A model generated the notes under the pieces. It did no database searches. It saw only the letters and a program-made list of their open reading frames with translations, and was not told the DNA's origin. This document shows positions 36,744 to 45,171 of a DNA stretch of 64,000 nucleotides, piece after piece. The position numbers and the translations under genes were made by a program. The stretch is from Poriferisodalis sp965208895 (GTDB lineage Bacteria > Actinomycetota > Acidimicrobiia > Acidimicrobiales > Poriferisodalaceae), in contig NZ_OZ242363.1 in the NCBI RefSeq assembly GCF_965208895.1, forward strand, positions 372,001 through 436,000. Reading direction: 5' to 3'. Each line of letters begins with the position of its first letter. Position 1 is the first letter of the stretch.

Positions 36744-37486
36744 GCCCGCGCCGACCCGACCCCGCGTCTCCGCGTCCACTGGACCGGGCATTGAGCCTGC
36801 CGCTGCTCGAGACCGTGTATCGGATCGCTTCGCTCGATGTCAGCGCCGCCGAGCGTTCAGAGCAGCTCACAATCGCGCTGCGAGAACACACCACCGACGC
36901 AGATGCCAAGACTCGGGTCAAGCACGCCGTGATGCGCATCTGGATCAGCCCGCCTGAACCAGCCGCGCGGGCAATCCGCTGGGCCATCGACCACCCAGAG
37001 CACTTCCCAGATCGCCGCCTGATGCACACTGGTGCCCTCCTCGCGACGGTCCCTTTCGTAGGCAGCGCACTCCAGGAGCTCGGTCGCTCATTCGCACTGG
37101 CCGAGTCGCTGACAGTGCCGGACCTTCGCCGGAGACTCGTCGCACGCTGGGGTGAAATCTCCACGGTCCTCGAAGCGACCGGCAAGACCGTCACAAGCCT
37201 GAGACGGCTTGGGGTCGTCAACGGCGGCGGACGCCAACCCGTGAACCGCGAGCCAGCGCTGGCAGCTAGCCAACTCGGCGCAGCTTGGCTAGTTCACACA
37301 CTGATGCTGCATCGATGCATCGCATCAATCGACATGCGTGACGCTTCCACGGCCCCAGAGCTTTTCTGGGCAGGCCCGCGGGATCCGGATCCCAGTTATC
37401 CCCACCTCGAACTCCATTCGGAAGGCCTCAACCGCCGAATCTGGGTGTCTGCCCAAACGGGAGCCGCTAGCGGGTTTCCGAGGTAG
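36740..37486 (+). CDS. Unknown protein coupled to pglZ
   Basis: A 248-residue, mostly helical soluble protein beginning at ATG 36740 within the PglZ stop. I do not recognise a domain. A central helical bundle (about 95-175) includes LRRRLVARWGEISTVLEATGKTVTSLRRLGVV, with the spacing of a winged-helix or NusB-like fold, somewhat like small BREX accessory proteins (BrxA type); this is a guess from context only. There is no membrane segment. The last 90 bp overlap an oppositely oriented Abi_C-like remnant, so its C-terminus may have been reshaped. Confidence 0.6.
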   Translation: MSPRRPDPASPRPLDRALSLPLLETVYRIASLDVSAAERSEQLTIALREHTTDADAKTRVKHAVMRIWISPPEPAARAIRWAIDHPEHFPDRRLMHTGALLATVPFVGSALQELGRSFALAESLTVPDLRRRLVARWGEISTVLEATGKTVTSLRRLGVVNGGGRQPVNREPALAASQLGAAWLVHTLMLHRCIASIDMRDASTAPELFWAGPRDPDPSYPHLELHSEGLNRRIWVSAQTGAASGFPR

Positions 37487-37779
37487 CGGTCCAACGTGGC
37501 CAGCACGAGTTGTGCGACGCTGCAAGCTTCCCGAACAACCAAGTGCGCGACCTCTGAAGTGACGCCAGTAGGCAGCGTGCATCCATGTCCTGTGCCTTCG
37601 AGGTTTCTCAAGGCATTGCTCATGCAAGCGATGGACCACGACGCTTGCAGAATCTGCTGAACCTGTTCGCCACCTGGCTCGTCAACATCCACGTTCCTCG
37701 GATGCAATTCGAGGCGGTCGCGAGCGTGGAACCACAACTCGCCAAACTCGGGCCTGATGAACCGGCGCGACGCGCTTCG
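37396..37779 (-). pseudogene. Abi_C-like domain remnant
   Basis: On the minus strand an open frame without a good start codon reads RPEFGELWFHARDRLELHPRN and later ALRNLEGTGHG with a following helix ending VLATLDRYLG. The LRN-x-x-G-x-GHG plus helix pattern resembles the C-terminal domain found in abortive-infection proteins (Abi_C). Upstream is an in-frame stop with no start between, so the 5' part is lost. It overlaps the 3' end of the pglZ-linked gene. Confidence 0.4.
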
Positions 37780-38088
37780 CTACGCCTGATCCAAACGAAC
37801 TGCTCACTACCGTGCGGATGCAGCTAGGCATGGAATGTGATGAAAATCACTTCGCTGTAGCTGAATCGCCGAATACGGTGCGCAGCCTGAAGCCGGTGCC
37901 CGCTGGGGCACTCGCGGCATCGGCGGCGCCCAACTCGACTTGGCTCACTCGCCAAGCGCCCAATGAAGGGAGGGTCGGGAACTGCAGTGCGGATGCACTC
38001 GAGCTACGAAAAGGCGTAACCCCGGCCGTTTGCCGAAGCAGTGACGGTTCCGGGGTCTTCGATGACAATTCTAAGGCCCAGGAAGAGA
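37780..38088. other. Non-coding interval between defence-gene remnants
   Basis: About 300 bp with only short, unconvincing frames and a lower GC content than the core genome parts. It probably holds decayed accessory DNA plus the promoter of the Abi-like gene. I see no repeat, RNA gene or IS end in it. Confidence 0.4.
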
Positions 38089-38790
38089 ATGTCAATCATC
38101 AACTTCCAAGAGGTCGCCGTCCGATTGACGGCGTCACGCCTTGAGTCCTACTTGCAAGCGTCTGACGGCGAGATAGAGGCAGCTGTTCGCCTGTACGACT
38201 GGAACGCCAATGCAGCTGGCGCTCTTCATGAAGATCTCGGCCGTCTGGAAGTCATCTTCCGCAACACAGTCGACAACGCGCTTTCGGCGTACGGAACGGC
38301 CGCAGGGTGGCCAGACGTGTGGTACCGCCAGACGCGGCTCTTCCCGGGCCGACACGCTCGGCGGGCCAGAGAAGACATCGCCGCCGCCCGACAGCGCGCA
38401 ACCCGTAGAGGCAGGCGCGCAGAAGTGCGCGGCCGGGTCATCGCTGAGTTGAACTTCGGATTCTGGCGCTACCTGTGCGAACCTCCGTACTTGACGTCTT
38501 TGTGGGTGCCCGCTGTCGCGTCGGCATTCCCGCTGCACCCCTCCGCGCGCCACCCCGAACAAGTCCGAGCCGACGTGGCCGATCGCATGCAACGCCTTCA
38601 TTTCCTCCGGAATCGGATCGCCCACCACGAGCCGATCCATCGGCGCGACCTGTCCCGGGACCACGGGCAACTACTGGAACTGGTCGGTTGGATGTGCTCC
38701 GAATCTCGCTACTGGATCGCTGCAACCAGCCGGACGCCACAAGTGATCGCCGCCCGCCCCGAAGTGGCCAACGGCGAGGCAGGCCGCTAA
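38089..38790 (+). CDS. Abi-like protein (HEPN superfamily)
   Basis: A 233-residue protein of the Abi_2/AbiD-AbiF-like group, HEPN-fold proteins linked to abortive infection. The N-terminal LTASRLESYLQASDGEIEAAVRLYDWNA and LHEDLGRLEVIFRNTVDNAL helices are typical, and the C-terminal FLRNRIAHHEPIH contains the HEPN R-x4-H catalytic motif (RNRIAHH), so RNase activity is plausible. ATG 38089 has GGAAGAG upstream. It stands alone, flanked by remnants, and looks intact. Likely role: phage or stress-induced growth arrest (family inference). Confidence 0.75.
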   Translation: MSIINFQEVAVRLTASRLESYLQASDGEIEAAVRLYDWNANAAGALHEDLGRLEVIFRNTVDNALSAYGTAAGWPDVWYRQTRLFPGRHARRAREDIAAARQRATRRGRRAEVRGRVIAELNFGFWRYLCEPPYLTSLWVPAVASAFPLHPSARHPEQVRADVADRMQRLHFLRNRIAHHEPIHRRDLSRDHGQLLELVGWMCSESRYWIAATSRTPQVIAARPEVANGEAGR

Positions 38791-38959
38791 GCCTCCGCCC
38801 CAGCGATGGTTCTGAGCACGCTCAGTTCGAGGCGCCGGATACGGGTCCGCAATCGCACTCGCCTGCTTGCCAGGGTGTAGTCCTCCGTACAGTGACTCTT
38901 GGAGTCGGCTAGGCGTGCCTGCCGCCGCTGTGGCGATGGTGGGATGAGCGGCTTCGGGC

Positions 38960-39184
38960 GTGATCTCCAAACGCATCTCCGAACTCGGTCCGCTAGCCGT
39001 CTTGTTCTGGCGGATGGGGCTCTACACGGGCTTGGTCGCGCTATTCCTGTGGGCGAACCGCACCTCACTTGCGTCTGGCTTCGATCAGGATCTCGTTCTG
39101 GGGCAGGTTCTCGCCGCCGGGGCCGTCAGCGTGGCCTGCCGCAGTAATGGGCACACGACCTGGCTCGTCGGCTGGGTACTGTGA
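38960..39184 (+). CDS. Possible small membrane protein, unknown
   Basis: An open frame of 74 codons with one hydrophobic stretch (LAVLFWRMGLYTGLVALFLW) begins at a GTG and ends 6 bp before the zeta-type kinase gene. There is no clear ribosome-binding site and no family I know. It could be a genuine small gene, a relic, or chance. The 170 bp upstream (38791-38959) hold nothing I can identify. Confidence 0.25.
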   Translation: MISKRISELGPLAVLFWRMGLYTGLVALFLWANRTSLASGFDQDLVLGQVLAAGAVSVACRSNGHTTWLVGWVL

Positions 39185-39190
39185 CTGGCC

Positions 39191-39715
39191 GTGGCCGTCA
39201 GGGAAATTCTGATCATCGCGGGGCCGAACGGCGCCGGCAAGACGACGTTCGCATTTCGCTACCTCAAGCTGGAACAACGCGGCATCCCGTTTGTGAACGC
39301 CGACCTCATTGCCTCCGGGCTCGACCCGACAGAGCCCGGCCGCGCTGATGTCCAGGCAGGTCGCTTGATGCTCGCCGAACTCGACCGACACGCACAAGGA
39401 GGTCACAGCTTCGCCTTCGAGACCACGCTGTCAGGGCGGGGCTACCTGCGCAAGATCCGCCGCTGGCGGGCGGATGGCTATCGCGTCTCGCTGATCTTCT
39501 TGTCGCTGCCATCGGCGGAGGATGCAGTGCGGCGAGTCGCCCAGCGGGTGTCTCGGGGTGGGCATCACGTGCCGCCTGATGTGGTCCGGAGGAGATTCGC
39601 CGCCGGCCTGCGCAATCTGCGCGAGCTTTACTCGCACGACGTCGACAGCTGGGTACTGTATGACAACATTGAGGAACCAGCCGTAGAACTGGAGCGAAGC
39701 CCCGACCATGACTGA
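39191..39715 (+). CDS. Zeta-type toxin / P-loop kinase (second copy)
   Basis: A 174-residue P-loop kinase with IIAGPNGAGKTTFAFRYL (Walker A, about residues 8-20), NADLIASGLDP, SFAFETTLSGRGY, the RRVAQRVSRGGHHVP helix and a late WVLYDN strand. It is paralogous to the kinase at 16319-16903 with the same landmarks, yet the partner gene is on the other side: a small gene overlaps its 3' end. Several chromosomal zeta-like proteins occur in this order with a small downstream protein. GTG 39191 is the start; no typical antitoxin precedes it. Confidence 0.78.
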   Translation: MAVREILIIAGPNGAGKTTFAFRYLKLEQRGIPFVNADLIASGLDPTEPGRADVQAGRLMLAELDRHAQGGHSFAFETTLSGRGYLRKIRRWRADGYRVSLIFLSLPSAEDAVRRVAQRVSRGGHHVPPDVVRRRFAAGLRNLRELYSHDVDSWVLYDNIEEPAVELERSPDHD

Positions 39716-39971
39716 GCGACACCCGGAGCAGCCTCTGGCTCCCAGCAATGGTGAAGCCTGCCCAAATGATTGGATTGCAGGCGTCAGTGAGGCGCTGCGT
39801 CTAGCCGCCAAGGACGCGCACCTGCTCGCCCACCAAGCGGGTACCGGAGTGGTCTACAGCCGTGACGGAGTAGTCGACATCTACCCGCCCGACCCGGCCA
39901 TGTACGAAGACCTCATTCCCCCGCCATTCCAAGAAGGCCAAGAACTACCCGAGCCTTCGCTCCCCCACTGA
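39708..39971 (+). CDS. Small partner protein of the zeta-type kinase
   Basis: An 87-residue acidic protein starting at ATG 39708 inside the kinase stop region (8-bp overlap). A central helix (DWIAGVSEALRLAAKDAHLLAHQAG) is followed by a Tyr/Pro-rich tail ending PPPFQEGQELPEPSLPH. I do not recognise a family; coupling suggests it is the antidote or a regulator of the kinase. Confidence 0.55.
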   Translation: MTERHPEQPLAPSNGEACPNDWIAGVSEALRLAAKDAHLLAHQAGTGVVYSRDGVVDIYPPDPAMYEDLIPPPFQEGQELPEPSLPH

Positions 39972-39983
39972 ATCGCCCTCCGC

Positions 39984-40811
39984 TCAAGACGCGACGACGG
40001 CGGTGACGCCTGCGACGGCCGCAACGATGCCGATGTACTGACGAATGTTGATGGTGTCGTTGAACGCGACCCGGCCGACAAGGACGCTCATCACTGGGAA
40101 CATCGAGGCCCCGACGACAGTTGCCGGTGCGTCGAACCAGATGCCCACGATGTAGAAGATGGTCGCCCCGGCGCTCGCAACGCCGGTCAGCAAGGCGTAG
40201 CCCATCACCTCGGGGGGAGGCAGCGCTGGCAGCCGGCGGATCGCGACCAGAGCGGCCATGGCGGTTACCGATGTGAGCCGCTGACCAAATCCTGGCCAAG
40301 CGCCGGAACTCTCGGAGAGATCGACGAGAACTCCGAGCCCGACGCCGTAGGCAATGCCCGATAGCGTCGCCCACGCAGTTCCTTCCCATACATGGGTGCT
40401 GCGGGTCCCGCCGGCGGTCACCAGCCCGAGACCGCCGAAGGCTGCCATGGCGCCGATGATCGCGAGGAGGGGCGGATCGTGGCCGCGCAGTGTCGTGTAG
40501 GCGAACGGGATGACCGCCGACAGCGTGGCCACGATGGGTGCGGCAATCGCCGAGCCGGCCCGATCCAGCGAGGTGTAGTAGCAAGCGAGACCTGTGCCCA
40601 GGCCGACGCCGGAGACCAGACCGCGCACGAAGTCGTCGCCCGCGAACGAGCCGGGAACAAGGGGCACGATGGCCAGTGCGATCACGGCTGCGCTGCCCTG
40701 AAAGATGACCATTGCCGAGAGCACATGGCAGCGCATCACCACGCGGCGGCCAAACAGGTCGCTGGTGCCGATGCTCATCGAGGTGAGCAGGCCGAACAGC
40801 GCCCCCATCAC
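39984..40811 (-). CDS. EamA/DMT-superfamily transporter
   Basis: A 275-residue integral membrane protein with ten predicted helices forming two EamA repeats (about 1-130 and 140-275), as in the drug/metabolite transporter superfamily. The second repeat has the usual ...GYALLTGVASAGATIFYIVGI and VMSVLVGRVAFNDTIN...IGI segments. The substrate is unknown. It is convergent with the zeta-type operon and lies just after the formate dehydrogenase-linked MFS gene in the same direction, 65 bp away, possibly in the same transcript. Confidence 0.83.
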   Translation of the reverse strand: MMGALFGLLTSMSIGTSDLFGRRVVMRCHVLSAMVIFQGSAAVIALAIVPLVPGSFAGDDFVRGLVSGVGLGTGLACYYTSLDRAGSAIAAPIVATLSAVIPFAYTTLRGHDPPLLAIIGAMAAFGGLGLVTAGGTRSTHVWEGTAWATLSGIAYGVGLGVLVDLSESSGAWPGFGQRLTSVTAMAALVAIRRLPALPPPEVMGYALLTGVASAGATIFYIVGIWFDAPATVVGASMFPVMSVLVGRVAFNDTINIRQYIGIVAAVAGVTAVVAS

Positions 40812-40876
40812 AGCACCCGCGTCGGCTGAGAGAAGCGCTGTGACGAGAGCACGGCCCTAGCGGATGAGGGCATCGG

Positions 40877-42328
40877 TCACCGGTGTCGCCTCAGCAACGC
40901 AGCCACCGCGGCAGAGGCGCGGGCAGGGATCGGGTGGAAAGTGCCCTGCTGAGACACGGCCGGCCCCGCGACGAGCAGCATGCGCGCAGCGACGAAGACA
41001 GCGACCGCAACGTGGGCAGCGGCCATGACGAAGTAGAACGCGTTGAGCGTGACCGACATCCCGATAGCGGCACAGATCGGACCGACCGTTGCGCCGACCC
41101 CGTTCATGCGCACCAGTACGGCGCTGGCGCCCGTGCGTTGTGAGTCTCGCAGCCAGTCATTCGTCTGCGCCACGGCCAGGGAGTAGATCGGGTAAGCGAA
41201 GGCGCCCATCACGCCCATCACAGCGATGCCTGCGATGCCGCGTTCGTCGAGCGCCAGCATGGCCAGGCACGCTGCGGCGGCAACGGATGCGGCCACGACC
41301 ATGACGAGGCGTCGAGGCACGCGGTCTGACAGCCGGCCGAGCGGGATCTGCCCGAACAGGCTGCCGATCATGGGGGCTGCCACGAAGGCCGCTACCTGGA
41401 TCGGCGACAAGCCTCGCGCTGCTGCGTACACCGCTCCGATGCCTGATATCGAGCCCAGCGCCGCACCCACGAGGAAGGTGACCACCACACCGGTCGGCGC
41501 GGTCGCCAGCAGTGTGCGGAACCCGACGCGTTCGGGCACCACCACGGGAGGATTGGCCGACGCAGAAAGCGACATCGGCACGAGCGCCAGCGACACCAGC
41601 ACCGACACCACCGCGAACAGCGTGAAATCGTCGGTGTCGGCGATGGCCACCATGAACTGGCCCGTGGCGATGGCACCCATCGTGATGACCATGTAGCGGG
41701 CCAGCATCCGGCCGCGGTTCTCGTTGGTCGCCAACTCGTTCAGCCATGTCTCGGCCACCACGATCAACGCGGCGAAACACACGCCCCACAGGAACCGTCC
41801 AGCACCCCAGACCAGCGGGTTCACCCATACCGCTTGCACGAGCACCACGCTGCTTCCAGCGGAAGCCAGAGCGGCGAAGACACGCACATGGCCGACTTTG
41901 CGCAGGAAATGGGGAGCGACAGCGGACCCCACCAGGAATCCGACGAAGTTCATCGCCATGACCAGGCCTGCGACCGTCGAGCCAAAGCCCTCGGACTCGG
42001 CCCGGACGCCGAGCAGGGTGTTCTGCAGGCCATTGCCCGCCATGAGCAGAGCAATGCCCACGAATAGGGCGGTGCTGCGGGCCGCAGGTGACGCGAGCGC
42101 CGGCCCGCCGATGTGCGGCTTGGCGACGGTGGAACGCGCAATCTGAGGTACCAGCTCTGCTGCCATCGCGCGGGCGCGCTCGAGCGCCCGTTCGCGGCGG
42201 GTCTTGCGTACCGAGTCGTGCGCACCGCCTTCGGCGGAGGTGTTGGTTGCTCCGCGTTCGGCGGAGGGGCCGGAAGTCTCGCCTTCGGAGGTGGGCTTCG
42301 GTTCAGGGATTAGCGGCACCGCCGGCAC
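40877..42328 (-). CDS. MFS transporter linked to formate dehydrogenase genes
   Basis: A 483-residue major facilitator with 12 helices after a 75-residue charged N-terminal extension. The conserved inter-helix-2/3 loop is VGFLVGSAVAPHFLRKVGHVRVF, and the second half carries GQIPLGRLSDRVPRR; overall like the YcaD subgroup. GTG 42328 starts 6 bp after the stop of the iron-sulfur subunit gene, so it belongs to the fdh operon. It might move formate, a methylated amine or another C1-related compound, but nothing in the sequence says which. Confidence 0.82.
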   Translation of the reverse strand: MPAVPLIPEPKPTSEGETSGPSAERGATNTSAEGGAHDSVRKTRRERALERARAMAAELVPQIARSTVAKPHIGGPALASPAARSTALFVGIALLMAGNGLQNTLLGVRAESEGFGSTVAGLVMAMNFVGFLVGSAVAPHFLRKVGHVRVFAALASAGSSVVLVQAVWVNPLVWGAGRFLWGVCFAALIVVAETWLNELATNENRGRMLARYMVITMGAIATGQFMVAIADTDDFTLFAVVSVLVSLALVPMSLSASANPPVVVPERVGFRTLLATAPTGVVVTFLVGAALGSISGIGAVYAAARGLSPIQVAAFVAAPMIGSLFGQIPLGRLSDRVPRRLVMVVAASVAAAACLAMLALDERGIAGIAVMGVMGAFAYPIYSLAVAQTNDWLRDSQRTGASAVLVRMNGVGATVGPICAAIGMSVTLNAFYFVMAAAHVAVAVFVAARMLLVAGPAVSQQGTFHPIPARASAAVAALLRRHR

Positions 42329-42334
42329 CGGTGG

Positions 42335-43279
42335 TTAGTGCTCCGCTTGGGTCGTCGAAGGCGGCTCGAATGCCGGCGCGTGCACGTATTCCCAGCCGAA
42401 TCGGCCCTTGATGCACAGGTGGCCGTTTGTCACCGAATGGTCGGCAGGCGACGTGACTTTGACGATGCGCTCGTCCTGGACGTGCAGCTCAAGATTGCAG
42501 CCCACGCCGCAGTATGAGCACACGGTGCGCGTGACGGTCTGGTCGTCTGGGCGCCACTCCCCCACCGCGCGCAAGTCGAACTCCGTGCGGAACTGCAATG
42601 CCCCGGTGGGGCACACAGCAACGCAGTTCCCGCAGTACACACACGCGCTTTCGGGGAGTTCGGTGTCGTACTCGGTGCGGATTCGGGCGTCAAAGCCGCG
42701 CCCTGCCACGGCGATGGCAAAGGTGTGCTGAGCATCGTCGCCGCAGGCTTCGACGCACTTGTAACAAAGCACGCACCGGTCATAGGCACGGATGTACAGA
42801 TCGTCCTGGATGCGCACCGGCTCGTCGACACGCTCGGGTTCGAGCCCGGCCTCGCCGCCCGCTGTGGGGCCCGATGAGCTGTCGTCGCTGCAGGGCGCGT
42901 CGTACCGGGCAGGGTCGGCGCCGTAGTGCCGTGACCAATCGGCGATCTCGGATGCCTGCGAGAGATCGTTCGCCGACCCTAGGAACTCCAGCACCATTCG
43001 GCGGCTGTGGCGGACACGCTCGGAATCGGTGCTGATCTGCATGCCGGCTTCAACTGGTCGTGAGCAGGCGGGCACGAGCGTGCGAGACCCCTCGAGTTCC
43101 ACGACGCAGACACGGCAGACGTTGACCGGAGTGAGATTGGGAGCCCAGCAAATGGTCGGCGTCTCGACGCCCGCAGCGGTACAGGCAGCGAGGATCGTCT
43201 GCCCTTCAGGTACCGCCACCTCGCGCCCGTCGACGCTCAGCGTCACCTCGGTGGCAGCGCCCGGATCGGGTGAGTTCAT
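42335..43279 (-). CDS. Formate dehydrogenase iron-sulfur subunit (N-terminal part of FdhA as a separate protein)
   Basis: A 314-residue protein equal to the N-terminal third of a NAD-dependent FdhA. Order: 2Fe-2S ferredoxin domain (CWAPNLTPVNVCRVC...C), a NuoG-like His/Cys segment, two 4Fe-4S clusters (CVLCYKCVEACG and CVYCGNCVAVCP), and the Fe4S4 domain that normally starts the molybdopterin part (CSYCGVGCNLELH...HLCIKGRFGWEYVH). It ends right there, 15 residues later. The catalytic part is encoded two genes upstream. Its ATG overlaps the fdhB stop (ATGA). It should wire electrons between the active site and FdhB. Confidence 0.88.
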   Translation of the reverse strand: MNSPDPGAATEVTLSVDGREVAVPEGQTILAACTAAGVETPTICWAPNLTPVNVCRVCVVELEGSRTLVPACSRPVEAGMQISTDSERVRHSRRMVLEFLGSANDLSQASEIADWSRHYGADPARYDAPCSDDSSSGPTAGGEAGLEPERVDEPVRIQDDLYIRAYDRCVLCYKCVEACGDDAQHTFAIAVAGRGFDARIRTEYDTELPESACVYCGNCVAVCPTGALQFRTEFDLRAVGEWRPDDQTVTRTVCSYCGVGCNLELHVQDERIVKVTSPADHSVTNGHLCIKGRFGWEYVHAPAFEPPSTTQAEH

Positions 43280-45171
43280 GATGCAGAGTCTCCCAGCGAG
43301 TCGCGCTGTTGAGCCACTTCCGCGGCACCGCCCATTGTTTCCCGCTCTTGTTCGCTGCGCTCACGGGCCGCTCGGGCCACGGCTTCGCCTGCCGGCTCAG
43401 CCTCCAGCAGACCGAGCCGCATGGCAGACATCACCGCTGAGGCCGCGGTGTGTCCGAGTCCGCAGATGGACGCGTCTCCCATGGCGTCTGCGATGTCGCC
43501 GAGCAGCGCACGTTGTGGCTCCGTGGGCCCGCCCGCCCGGCGAATTCTCGTCACCAGCTCGTGCTGGCGGACGGTGCCGACGCGGCACGGAACGCACTGG
43601 CCGCACGACTCGTCACGGAAGAACTTGGCCAGCCGCCCGATCACGCCACTCATGTCGGCGGAGTCATTGAAGACCATCACCGGGCCGGACCCGAGCGTCG
43701 TGCCTGCGGCACGCGTGTCTTCCAAAGAGAGCGGCAGCGCAAGCGCATCTGGCCCGACGAAACTGCCTGCCGCACCGCCCAGCAGCACGGCGGCCAGCGT
43801 GCCCTGCACACCTCCGGCCAACTCCAACAGCTCGCCCAGCGGCGTGCCGAAGGGAGCTTCGTACAGCCCTGGTCTCCCGACGTGGCCGGACAGGCAGAAC
43901 AGCTTGGTCCCCGGCGAGCCCTCGGTTCCCACGCTGCGGTACGCCTCGGGCCCGATGCGCAGGATCTCGCTGACGTTGAGCAACGTTTCGGGGTTGTTCA
44001 CCACGGTGGGCTGCCCGAACAGCCCGTGGGTAGTGGGGAAAGGGGGCTTGTTGCGGGGTTCTCCGCGGAAACCCTCGAGCGAATTGAACAGCGCAGTTTC
44101 CTCGCCGCAGATGTATGCGCCTGCACCACGACGCAGCTCGATGTCGAAGTGCTGGCCCGATCCTGCCGCGTCGTCGCCGAGCCAGCCCGCATTGCGCGCT
44201 TGCGCGATGGCCCCGCGCAGGCGCTGGGTGGCCAGCGGATATTCACCGCGGATGTAGATCCAGCCCTGCTGCGCGCCGACCACCAGGCCGGCAACGGCCA
44301 TGGACTCGATGATCGCCAAGGGCTCGAGTTCGCAGAGCAGACGGTCCTTGAAGGTTCCGGGCTCGGACTCGTCGATATTGGCGACCACGTGGCAGGGGCC
44401 GTCTCCGTCGGCTACTGCCCGCCACTTGATGCCGGTGGGAAACGCCGCTCCGCCCCGCCCCGACAGCCCTGCAGCGCTCACCTGGTCGATGACATCGTCA
44501 GGCCCGAGGCGCAGTACTGCCTCAAGCGCTGCTCCCCCGCCTCGCTGGCGGTAGGCCTCCATCGAGGCGCTCTCGCCGCCCTCGGAGCCGCGCCCGATCA
44601 TCTGCCGCAGCAAGCTGGGCGATTCGGGGGTCGATGCCGTGACGCTCACGAGCAGCGAATCGGGTCCGCTGTCGTCGGCGGGCACCCGGTCAGGCTCGCG
44701 GCGTCCCTGGATGAAGACCGCCGGCGCCCGTTCGCACTGCCCGAGGCATGGACCCTCGTGCACGGCGTGACCCTGTGAGCGGAGGTGTTCCGCCAGCGGA
44801 GCGGCTCCCGCGAGCGCGCAAATGGGATCGACGCAGACGTGGCGGACGCTGAGCTTATGGGATGGGGAATCCGTGCGGAACATCTCATAAAAGGTGGCCA
44901 CGCCATAGGCCTCGGCCGGCGGCACACCCAGCGTGCGACCGACGAAGTTGAGACCCCCCGGCGAGATCCACCCTGCTTCGCGCTGAAGAGCGTGCAAGGC
45001 GGGCAACAGCAGGTGCCGCAACTGCTTGCGACGCCGCGTCCCTCCCCGAACGACGCGCGGATGGTCGACAACGACTGCGCCGTCGCCCGCGCCGTTGACG
45101 CTGAGCGCAGCCAGAACCGCTTGCCGTTCCGATGCGGTGGGTTCCGCATCGGAGAAGTGCAGGTCAGCCAC
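43276..45171 (-). CDS. fdhB: NAD-dependent formate dehydrogenase beta subunit, NuoE-NuoF fusion
   Basis: A 631-residue diaphorase subunit. Residues about 1-175 are NuoE-like (2Fe-2S ligands in CVDPIC and GPCLGQC); residues about 205-600 are NuoF-like with GRGGAAFPTGIKW and GAGAYICGEETAL (NADH and FMN sites) and CGQCVPCRVGT (4Fe-4S). It passes electrons from formate to NAD+. GTG 45171 overlaps the FdhA stop by 8 bp; earlier residues in the frame are not conserved. The last ~25 codons are encoded by a copy of the dispersed repeat (43334-43403), giving an Ala/Arg/Glu-rich tail. Confidence 0.9.
   Translation of the reverse strand: MADLHFSDAEPTASERQAVLAALSVNGAGDGAVVVDHPRVVRGGTRRRKQLRHLLLPALHALQREAGWISPGGLNFVGRTLGVPPAEAYGVATFYEMFRTDSPSHKLSVRHVCVDPICALAGAAPLAEHLRSQGHAVHEGPCLGQCERAPAVFIQGRREPDRVPADDSGPDSLLVSVTASTPESPSLLRQMIGRGSEGGESASMEAYRQRGGGAALEAVLRLGPDDVIDQVSAAGLSGRGGAAFPTGIKWRAVADGDGPCHVVANIDESEPGTFKDRLLCELEPLAIIESMAVAGLVVGAQQGWIYIRGEYPLATQRLRGAIAQARNAGWLGDDAAGSGQHFDIELRRGAGAYICGEETALFNSLEGFRGEPRNKPPFPTTHGLFGQPTVVNNPETLLNVSEILRIGPEAYRSVGTEGSPGTKLFCLSGHVGRPGLYEAPFGTPLGELLELAGGVQGTLAAVLLGGAAGSFVGPDALALPLSLEDTRAAGTTLGSGPVMVFNDSADMSGVIGRLAKFFRDESCGQCVPCRVGTVRQHELVTRIRRAGGPTEPQRALLGDIADAMGDASICGLGHTAASAVMSAMRLGLLEAEPAGEAVARAARERSEQERETMGGAAEVAQQRDSLGDSAS
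43334..43403 (+). repeat. Dispersed repeat, copy B (inside fdhB 3' end)
   Basis: TTGTTTCCCGCTCTTGTTCG and GCTCACGGGCCGCTCGGGCC, ACGGCTTCGCCT match copies A and C. Here the sequence is translated on the minus strand as part of the FdhB tail, whereas the other two copies are intergenic. Confidence 0.8.

Noticed and set aside
43450..44778. Plus-strand frame of 442 codons inside fdhB
   Set aside because: Antisense shadow of the NuoEF-like gene, no recognisable fold.
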